Of a DNA stretch of 64,000 nucleotides, positions 55,259 to 64,000 are shown in pieces. Source of the DNA: Conus ventricosus. Its lineage: Eukaryota; Mollusca; Gastropoda; Neogastropoda; Conidae. The translations under genes and the position numbers were made by a program. Where the stretch lies: the NCBI GenBank assembly GCA_018398815.1, contig JAFLJL010014851.1, positions 1 to 64,000 of the forward strand. Reading direction: 5' to 3'. Within the stretch, counting starts at the first letter, position 1. Each line of letters starts with the position of its first letter. The notes beneath the pieces were generated by a model that worked only from the letters and a program-made list of their open reading frames with translations, ran no database searches and was not told where the DNA came from.

Positions 55259-56759
55259 CAATGTTTGGTTCTTTTATACAATGTGACATTTACCTCTCCT
55301 ACCACATTGTTAAAGTATTGGTGGCATGCTGACGGTGTATATGTGTGCATGTGTGTGTGTGTGGATGCGTGTGTGTATGTATGTCTGTGAATATGTGAGC
55401 TTGTGCATGCCTGCTTGGTGTGCTGTTGCAAGGTAGGTAGGGCAGTTAAGTTTGAACGAGAATTCAAGCAAGACAATACAAGTTGTTACTAGATGCCAAT
55501 CAAATGGAACATACACATTATAAAACAGTGATATCACATTTTGATTGCTTCATCTTTTTCAGGCAAAAGGGCAAAACAAACAAATTAGTACACAAAACCA
55601 TTTCCACCTCTTGGTCTTCTTAGGAAAAACTGATGTCAAACCATGTCAGATTTATGGCCCTTTAGCAGTCACAGAAGGACAACTCTCAATGCACCATACA
55701 TTCTAAAACTGGGTACTCTCACTTGGTATCAGCACCCAGAAATAGCTTGTCTATCCATTGCCATGGATTACTCTCTCTCTCTCTCTCTCCCCCTCTTTCT
55801 CCCTCTTGTGCATGCAATTCACAACATGGCACACCAAGTTAATGCCACATTCACGTCTCTTGGTTTCACTTAACCTTCATTACTCACATGTAAAACTCGT
55901 GCAATTTCCCCAGTTCACAGATGAGCACTCTGCCTGATACCCAACAACCAAAAGCTGAAGGAAAGAGATCTCTATGCCTTCCAGTTTACAGTAAAGCTTA
56001 TGGTGTTATCTGCAACATTTGCTGCACTATGATGCCAGCCCCAGCTGGTACATCATTTGAACTTAAGTTCATTCACCAACTTACATTGTAATGGAACAGG
56101 CCCTGAAGTATGAAAATGCAGCATTTCAGTACTCCAGATTTGTTTCTAGTTATAAGTAGTTTACACTTCTGAATCTGACATGGATCACAGCTAAACTTAA
56201 AATGAGGCCAACAAGAAGTGCACAATTACTGATAGGTCCAGACACCATTTTAACTTTTTTCAGGTTTTTATGATTTTTTCCTCTGTGATACGGTTGTGAA
56301 GGAGGCTGGTGATGAAGAAATCACTGTATGCATGAACTGTTTACATGAAGTTTTGTGCATGTGTATGGCTGGGTGTGTAGGGGGGGGGGGGGGGGGGGGG
56401 GGGGGTTCTGTTTAGCCTGAAGCAGTCATGATTTCCAGATTGCCACCCACATTAATAGAATGAATGACAGGAAGCAATGTCAATTTGCCATTCAGTTGGG
56501 AAGAAAAACTAAATGCAATGCTTCCAAATGATTTACAACCTTCAGCTTTTTCATGTTTAGTGATGGTGTTGAATGATGAATAGTTAAGCCAACATTCAAT
56601 AAATCTTCACTGTTGATCTTATTCTGTTTACTCCTCCAGAAGGCAAGACTTGCAAAGCACGTTTTTCCTTTCAGGTTATTCAGAATGAGAAAAGCGTGCA
56701 TGTACCACAGAAAAAAAGCACAACAGAAAAAATAGCATGAAGGAAGAAAGAAATTCAGA
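55259..56759. other. sequence right of the mariner; microsatellites
   Basis: (TG)-rich tract at 55337-55395, (CT)n at 55771-55790, and a G homopolymer of about 26 at 56381-56406. Probably still intron of the right cyclophilin gene; no cyclophilin exon was recognised here. Confidence 0.5.
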
Positions 56760-56921
56760 GATAAGATAAGATAATGTTGCTTATAGCCCAGCCGACCGCA
56801 GAGGGCCACATCAGGGCTGTCACCACGTTAAAATCAACAACAACAAAAAAAAAAAAAAAACCTTTCACACATCTCGTTAAATGACATCGTCTACAAACGA
56901 ACCAGAAACTTTGTTAAAAAT
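56760..56921 (-). mobile_element. second copy of the 6 kb LINE, 3' end only
   Basis: Nearly identical to 44511-44714 apart from a shorter A run (about 17 instead of 50) and a 9-10 bp gap. It is cut at 56921, exactly where the terminal hairpin of Polinton B begins. The remainder of this LINE is expected beyond the right end of Polinton B. Confidence 0.85.
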
Positions 56922-57011
56922 AGAGAACTATAAAACCTTCATTCTGGCTCACTTTCGCCCTCAACCAGTTTCGGGCGAAAGTGACCCAGAATGAAGGTTT
57001 TATAGTTCTCT
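56922..57011. repeat. terminal hairpin of Polinton B
   Basis: Arms 56922-56960 and 56973-57011 pair at 38 of 39 positions around a 12-base loop. The arms contain ACTTTCGCCC/GGGCGAAAGT, shared with the inverted repeat of element A. Confidence 0.9.
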
Positions 57012-57461
57012 GACTAGTAATACTAATTTACTAAAGTTTTCATAAGGTAACGTAGGGGAAAGCAGCAGTGGCTGAACACATCCCCATAGAGTAACGTAGG
57101 GAAAACTAGCAGTTACTGAACGCGCCCCCATACACAAACGGCCGGGGCAGGTAAGCAATTGCTAATTGTTAACCTGCCTAAGGAATCCGCACTATCAGAA
57201 TACTGCAAAGACCCGCCATTAGGTTGACACCTGATCACTTAATTTGTGCTGTTGGGCTTCATGACTTAGCAAGGGCAATACCGCGTGACAGGCGAGCCTG
57301 CTGCGTGCCAGATCTTGTGTAGCCTCTTATCAAATCAAGTGCTGAGCTTAAATCACGTGACGCGTTGTGTTGTGGCAACTTCTACCATTTTACATCTGAC
57401 AGACGTGCTGTAAAGACGTGCGCGAGTGTGGCTAGCATTAGAACTTGTGGGCGTTAAAAAC

Positions 57462-58014
57462 ATGGCGAGTCAGGGAAGTGATGTTTCAATGTTTTCTGCC
57501 AGTGCTGGAAGTGACACTAATATTACTCAAGAAACGGCTGAAATGTTGTTATCTTCGCAAGGAAAACTTTCTGATCAGCAGACTGATCTTGTGGAAAAAT
57601 ACATTGTTTATCATGAGGCCATGGCAAATTTTGGCAAAGAAATTGAGTGGCGAGCCTTGTTCTCCTCCCTCAAAGCCAAAAGGAAGCATTTCGTTTTTGT
57701 TTCCGCAACAAAAAACGGAACTATCAGTTGAAGATCTTGACAAATATTTGAAAACACAGCTTTGTGAGCTACCTTCCGAACCATTTGATGAAACCAAAAC
57801 CTTTGAAACTGTTCAAGAAATGACTCCCATCTTACAGAGTGCTTGTTACTCTGTGAAAGATGACGAAAGGAAATCTCTTTCTCAGGCTCTTTTTTTAGGG
57901 CATTGGCTTCAGAAAGCAAAGACAATTTTGAAACAGTCAAAAAAAAAAAACGGGGAGTCTTATCTGAAAAAAGTTTTGCGGGTTTGGGTCAAAAACTCGT
58001 GCAAGAAGCCCTAA
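57462..58014 (+). pseudogene. Polinton first ORF, unknown function (copy B)
   Basis: ATG 57462 begins MASQGSDVSMFSASAGSD; a single frameshift near 57625-57640 separates an N-terminal half from a C-terminal half (SVEDLDKYLKTQLCE ... to TAA 58012-58014). Better preserved than copy A. Conservation of the start, length and stop in the two copies supports a real gene of about 183 codons. No known domain. Confidence 0.6.
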
Positions 58015-60947
58015 TTGAAGGGGTAAATTTTGTTCTTCTATCCAAAATTTCAAAAAAACTCGCGATTTTTTTTCAATGATTTAAATACAACAAACGAAAA
58101 CCCCCTTCGAAATACATACAACTAACCCCAACTTTAAAGAAATCTGGCAAGAAAACGAAATGACGTGTTTAAAATTTTTGCAGGGCAGGAGAAAATTGAG
58201 CCCCCTTCCACACCCTTTTTTAAACAAACCGTTTGGCCGGGCCCTTTGCCAGCTTTGGGTCCCCCTAGAAAGCCCCCAAGCAATACTGGGTCAATCGGGG
58301 CAGTTTCGCCGATTGACCTGGGAAAGCCCCCCCCCCAGCCACGCTGTATTTTTGGACTCCTGACAAAGAAGAGGGGCTTCAAAAAAATTAGAAAACGGTT
58401 ACGCAAAAAACCCCCCCGGGGCGACTTTAAAGTGGGGGAACCCGCACTGCCTGCCCTATTGTGTTTTTTGGGTTTTTTGTTGTTTTGTCCTCCCCCAAAC
58501 GCATGCACACCCACACCCCCACCCCCCCCCCCCACGCATGCACACCCCCCACCCCCCCCCCACGAATGCACACCCCCCACCCCCCCACCACACGAAATGC
58601 ACCCCCCCGCCCCACGCAGCACACACTTAAGTCCATTTTTTTAAGGGTTTTTAATCAATTTCCCCCCAAGTCCTTTTTAAAGTTTACCCAATTTTCTTAA
58701 TTAATTTTTAATTAAGCCCCCCCCAAGTTCAAATTAATTTTTTAATAAGTTCTTGATCAATTTTCTTAATAATTCTTAAATTTTAAGGGCCCATCCTTTA
58801 AGCAAAAACCAAAAAGTTTTTTTCCAATTTTATCTTATAATTAAAAAAAATACAATCTATGTTTTTATCTTAAAAAGTAAATGTCTAATATGGGTACACA
58901 CACGCCTAAAAAAAAAAACCGTCCGTTGAGGATGTTTTTGCCAGCTTTTTCCTGCGCGGGATGGGTAAAGCATAAAATTTTAATTTGAAGTTCTTACATC
59001 CTAAGAAAACCGCATTGATTAAAATTTTTTGGCTATGGAAATGTCTTTTAAAAAGACCCCAATGTTTTTATTTTTTGACTTTATCTTTTTTATAAAACCG
59101 CCATATCTATTTTTTTTAAAAAAAATTTAAAATTAATTCTTAAAATTTTAAATTCCTTTTGGAAATGGATCAAAATGAGCTTTGGTTATTGGCTTTTTTG
59201 GGCGTGCTTTTTGTTTTTTTTCCCTTGAAATTTAAGGTTCAGATTTTTTTGATTGCTTTTGTTTTTGTTGCCTTTGGGGTTATATATTTTAAACCCGAAA
59301 TTTAACTCCCCCCCAACACCCGTAATTTGGCGCCAAAAAGGGCAAAAAGTTTTAAGTTCAATTTTCCCATGAAGACATTGGGGCGGGTAGCCCTTGAAAC
59401 ACAGGGATTTTTAAAAAACGGGCATTGAATCAACTTTTTCTGGCGCTGGGGTGTTATTTTTCATGATGATTATATTCTGTAACTTTAAATTTTTTTTGGG
59501 GGGGGTCTGTTCCACTCTGCAAATTTTTTTTTCCTCCCTTTAAAACCACGCCCAGGATGGGGAAATGTTTTTTCACTGGCCCCCCCCCTTTTTTCAGTTT
59601 TTTTCTGATTCCCCTGATTTTCGGGCTTGGTTACTTTTTTCCCCCCTGATTCAATTTTCCTGATTCCCGGATTTTTTCCAGCTCGTTCATTTTGAAGGGA
59701 AACAAAATTTTAAAATTATTTAAAAATTTTTTCCCCTTTATTAAAGGGGATAACAAGTTTTTTAAACGTAGAAAAGAACACAACCTAAGACTCAAATTTA
59801 CTTTGGGTTTAAAAAACCCGGGTTAATTTTCGTTAAATCATAAAGAAAAATCTTGTTCAAATCAATGGGGGGAAATCTACGAAATAGTTTTTGTGAAAAA
59901 ACAAGAACCGTTTGCCCCACACTTTTTTTCCATTCTAGACCCCAGCGCGCTTTATACCTGTTAGAAACTTTATAATGGGTTGTGACGAAAAATCTGTTAA
60001 TCCCGTTCTATGCTTTAATTAAATTTTTCCCAGGGAAATTTTTGTTTTTTCCCAAAATGCTGCCCCAAAAAAACAGGCCCTTTTCCCTTTTTTAGCATAA
60101 TAGCTTGATCTAAAATTGGTCATTCCCAAAAAATTTGGAAGGTTTTAAAGGGTTCCCCGTAGCTGTAGTAAAATCACGCTGTTTTGTTTTTTTTTATTAA
60201 AATTTTAAAAATTTTTTTATTTTTTTAAAAAGAGCAAACCCAAAAAACCCTTTTACCTTGTATAAACCCTTCTTTCCCGTTATTGGGGTCTAAATGAAGG
60301 GTAAAACAATGCTTGGGAAAAGCTTGTTTTAAAAATTTAAAAACCCGGGAGATCTTGGCAAAATAGACTTTTAGGAATTTAGCAAAGCTGATTGGGTGTT
60401 TTTTACAGCTTCGTTTGCCACGAAAAATTTTTTTAGTCAAGCAAGGGGAAAAATTCCAGACAGTATAAAAATGTAAAAAAAAAATACATTTAAAAAAAAA
60501 TGGCTTCAACCCATCTAATATGTAGGGGGCGCTGTGGTGAATGCGCCTTTTCTTTTTAGCGAAGTAATTTCGCATTTAGTTAAAATGCGGGGTGACGGCG
60601 AGAAAAAAAAGACCCTAACAAAAAAAAAACCCTTTTGGAGCAACAACAGCTGCACAAGAAAGCCTATGAAAAGCAAGACTTGAGCGTTTGATTTTTTTAA
60701 AAGACACACTGAAAAAACAGGGGCATGCAGCTTAAAATATTTAAAAAAATGTTTTATCAACAATAAAACAAAAATTAACTTGTAACCCGGGAAACCCGGG
60801 CCCGACATTTTCCCCCCCCCAAAATTCAGTGACTTTTTTTTCCCAAACCCTCAGAAAAACAAAAAAATTGCAAGAAATCGCGTTTTTTGCCTTTGGTAGA
60901 CCCCTCGTGAAATTTTTTTGGCCCCATAATATTGGGTTTAATAAAAA
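58015..60947. other. degraded or poorly called left arm of Polinton B
   Basis: Equivalent to 8246-11477 of element A but without its 8500-9050 block. It contains the C-rich array (about 58500-58625), the TTAATTAA-rich array (about 58650-58790), the start of the small membrane protein (ATG 59166), and the small ORFs near 59740-60000, 60360-60480 and 60500-60840. Stretched homopolymers destroy every frame. Confidence 0.6.
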
Positions 60948-61900
60948 ATGAACAAAATCTATTAATTTGCCCAAAGGATATTGGAAAAGGGATCACAGCA
61001 ATTAAAAAGCTAAGGCCCAAACGCGGAGGGCAGGAACAAACACAAAAGAATGGTTATCTAAACAAACGATTTTGGGGAAATTTATTTACCACGCCTAGCC
61101 CCAATACAGAGACCCACACATTGTCAAAAAAAAACAACTCCAAACACACCCCTCAAAAGGGCTTCTATATTTAAACCCCCGATAGGATTAGAAAAAAAAA
61201 AAGATTTAAGTACGGGACCAAAAGTCCCCTTGCCCTACTCAAGATATAAAGATGGGGGAACCATTAACCAAAAGGGGTGCTTCTGGGTGTTGCCCGTTGG
61301 GCCCTACAACTGATATAAACCCAAAAGGCCCCTTAACTTATCCCTCGCAAAGATTTTAAGTCGATGATGGAAAAAAATTTAAAGGCCCAAATGAATCAAT
61401 TAAATTTTTAAAACAAAAGAGTTACCAAATTTAAAAGAGGCATCCCAGGAGTTCACAGATCACAGGCTTTAGTTGAAACTTTAACAAACAGTTAGCCGAA
61501 AGACTTTTCTCCTACCAGTATCACAGAGAGCTGATTGACAATTCTCGCAACACAGAATGGGTTAGAAGACTGCCCTCAGTTTTGCGCGCAATGAATAATG
61601 AAGAATTTAAAGGGCTACAAAACCAGTACAAGCAATCAAAAGAAAAACAATAAATGTTGTTGAAGGAGAGACTTCATCCGGCAAACTATTACCATTTGGT
61701 TTGAAGTAAGGTACCTTTATTTACCGGGGGAAGCAGAAGGGGACACTCGCATCAGGGCAACAGATCCAGTTTGGAGTGTTGACCCGTATGAAATAAAAAG
61801 AATTGTAAAAATGAATCCGCCCGTGTATTATTTACGAGAAACTGACACAACAAAACAACCAGCTCCTCAAAGATCTTTTGTGAAAGAAGAATGCAGATAA
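60948..61900 (+). pseudogene. Polinton integrase, copy B
   Basis: ATG at 60948 starts MNKI as expected for the family. The region from about 61430 to 61900 is better preserved than in copy A around the third catalytic residue and the C-terminal part (for example RNTEWVRRLPSVL near 61548, MNPPVYYLRETDTT near 61810). Stop TAA at 61898-61900. The first half lies in the noisy segment and is badly frameshifted. Confidence 0.8.
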
Positions 61901-61925
61901 TTCCGCAGACACAGTTCCGCTTTAA

Positions 61926-64000
61926 TTAATTTACGGTTCTCCAGTGCCCAATTGCATATGAAAACTCTGGATTAACAAACACACGTTTTGTGTTTGTTCT
62001 ATCTAATGACTTCTTTGTTACAACAGTTGTGTTGATCTCATGTAGATTAGATCACAGTTTTACGTTGTCATGATGAAAAGTCTTATTGCCAAACAATGCT
62101 TCTTTGTAGTTGTCATGTGATAGTTTGACTGCACAACGCTGCGAGATATTCCCTTTGCTTTCTTAATGATTTTCTCCTGGCTCGAAATACTGTACATTTT
62201 TTTACTTAAACCAACAAACTCCTTGATCACCTTTCCAGATAATTCATCCTTCATCTTTCCTAAACTTCTTATTAACGGATGAAATGCAAAGGCGAATCTT
62301 TAGGGTAATCAGATGTGTCGTACCACCCCGCATGCCCTTTAGCTACTTGGGTTTTCCCATGTCTTTATAGATGTCTTCAGTAGGGATTCTATAACAAAAC
62401 TATCTGTATCTGTGAAAAGTACTCTGGACTCTGGATACAAAGGGTTTTTTTAAAGTAGTCATAAAGAAACTCAAACCCATCAAAAGCTTTGATAATTCTA
62501 AAACGGTAAACCCAATAAATACAGGTTTGTCCAATTTGACTTTCTTTTTTTTTCATCTTTTATGCCAAAAAGCTGATCATGAATCTTCTGAAGTCTGATA
62601 ATTAGGTTTTTAAGTTAGTTTAAATTTGCTTCGTTCTCTTTGGTGACCAATCTGACATCTTTGCGTTGTGCGGATTCTCCATAGTCTTTCCAAAACAGCT
62701 GTTGTTCATCAACTTAAAAAAAGTCTTTTTCTGAAGCATCTGTGGATTTAGTTCTGAGGTCAGTGTTCTTCATGATGTATGGTTTCATGAACTGTTCTTG
62801 ATCAAAAGCAATTATGCGATGAACAGCTTTTCAACTTCAACCCATGTCTTAAATAAAATTGTAGAAGTCTGTAATGACAGACATAATTTTTTTTGCCACG
62901 AAGATTAGGCACAAGTTTAGGCGGCTCTCTTGGGCCCATCTTTAGACTTTCTGTGCTAATGGATAGTCATTATGCAGGTCATGGAGTTCATGAGGATATT
63001 CTAAGTCAACTTCTAGAATGAAATCCCGCTGTTGATCAGGGGGCCAAAACTGCCAGCCACTTTGCCTTTTGAATATTTTTTGGATCGCCGCCCTGTATAC
63101 ATTTAAGTTGCGTAACGGAAGTGATTGCACCATTGCCCATCCTTTACAGATTGTTTGCATCTAATACATAAGATAGTTAGACCTTTTACTTGGTTCATAA
63201 TCATTAGGTATTTTTTGTTTGCTTTACAGTAATGATGCGACGCCATTACTAATTCCCCCACGCAACCCGTTTTCAATCATCTGAATCATTGGTAAATCTG
63301 ACAATAATCAATCTGTACTCCAGTAAACTTTAAGAAGCGTCCCAGCTCATCCGGGCGCAGAAATGAAAATGCGCGGGATCCAGGCTATAATGTTTCATGC
63401 AGGTCTTTCTATAATTTTCAAAGACGTCCGCCAACAAACATACATCTGCCATCAAGTATGAATCATGATAGTCTCCCATCGTTTTACAATCTAACTTTTG
63501 CCAAGCATCTTGAGCATGCTGGTAATGGGAAAGTCGCTGATGTCTTTCCCTCAAAGACTAGAAAAGAAACGCGTTTAGGCGGAAGTGTATCTTCGTCAAA
63601 CCTTTCCCAACTGTTCATGTATTCTAAGGGTAAAACACCTTTCTAACAAGAGTTGAGTAAAAATATTCTTCCGTTATTGGGCAGGACTTTAAGGACATAG
63701 CCAGTCCCTCTAATGAGCCCATCATGTGTTGCATAGAGTCGTAGAAAGACATGTTTTTTAAAAGTGAAAAAATGTACTTTTCTGATGACTGTGCAATGCA
63801 TGCTACCCTGAAGGCGCTGGTTACTGCTTGCATTATAAGGTGAGAGTCATAACCTCGCAGTTGTGAAAAAATACAGGCAGCTTCCATGTCTTTGGGGATC
63901 AAACTTTAGTTGAAGATTGAAATTTACTGTGCGCTGCACCTCTAAACTTCCCACTAATGTGATCATGGTCTCTTACTGTGGGGTTTACACTCTTGGGCGT
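61926..64000 (-). pseudogene. protein-primed family B DNA polymerase, copy B (C-terminal part, cut by window end)
   Basis: Stop at 61926-61928, 25 bp from the integrase stop. Motif C (FTDTDSF) is intact at about 62400-62417, unlike in copy A. FGKTMEN-type motif B lies at about 62672-62699; LEYPHELHDLHNDYPLA at about 62950-63000; the motif A region (GWAMVQSLP) at about 63115-63165; and the exonuclease motif YHDSYLMADVCLLADVF at about 63428-63478, followed by LDPAHFHF. The remainder of the N-terminal part lies beyond the window. Frameshifts separate the blocks. Confidence 0.85.

Larger units (their letters stand above)
56922..64000. mobile_element. Polinton/Maverick (adintovirus-like) element B, left part
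   Basis: Colinear with element A from the first ORF through the polymerase, in the same orientation, and running off the window. It starts with AGAGAAC, like element A, but its end sequence forms a near-perfect hairpin. The 58.0-61.4 kb segment matches element A only loosely because of many homopolymer changes; 61.4-64.0 kb matches it closely (roughly nine bases in ten or better by eye). Confidence 0.88.

Overview
The window looks like nuclear DNA of an intron-bearing animal, most likely a mollusc. This rests on spliced cyclophilin exons with GT/AG borders, many (TG)n/(CA)n tracts, tRNA-headed SINEs, a CR1-type LINE with a virus-like 2A peptide, and two Polinton/adintovirus-like elements. No named species can be supported from sequence alone. 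Host coding sequence is minimal: the first exon of one cyclophilin A-like gene (2856-2924, minus) and the last two exons of another (51566-51641 and 29089-29221, minus, separated by a 22.3 kb intron). Exon order on the minus strand means these belong to two genes in the same orientation, whose remaining exons lie outside the window.

Almost everything else is mobile DNA, much of it nested. From left to right: a tRNA-headed SINE split by a TTAA-flanked piggyBac derivative (866-2262); cyclophilin exon 1; a retroposon with an (AAGTC)n tail (3291-3896); and a CR1-like LINE (4254-7205 plus 22648-24005). That LINE encodes a 2A peptide and a PHD finger, is interrupted once by a SINE and once, inside its RT, by a complete 15.4 kb Polinton (7206-22647), and is bracketed by inverted copies of its own 3' UTR. 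The 24-29 kb stretch is intergenic. Inside the large cyclophilin intron are an RNase H-bearing LINE (30.9-35.0 kb) with an inserted LINE end that carries an endonuclease-like domain, a noisy homopolymer-rich stretch (35-38 kb), a zinc-finger ORF (38.4-39.1 kb), a Tc1-like transposon (39.2-40.8 kb), two full copies of an unusually long (~0.83-0.86 kb) tRNA-headed SINE, and a full-length 6 kb LINE with a 16 bp target duplication (44.5-50.5 kb). To the right of the penultimate cyclophilin exon lie a 42 bp minisatellite, an old LINE fragment, a mariner (53.9-55.3 kb), and the 3' end of a second copy of the 6 kb LINE, broken by a second Polinton (56922 to beyond the window end).

The Polinton genes form a recognisable virus-like set: retroviral-type integrase, protein-primed family B DNA polymerase, hexon-like major capsid protein, a probable second capsid protein, a packaging ATPase, a coiled-coil/membrane protein, and several small unknown ORFs. 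Integrase and polymerase converge tail to tail. Almost every gene is broken by frameshifts. The breaks I could compare differ between the two copies, so they are either independent decay or uncorrected sequencing indels. Stretches at 35-38 kb and 58-61.4 kb are suspiciously rich in stretched homopolymers.
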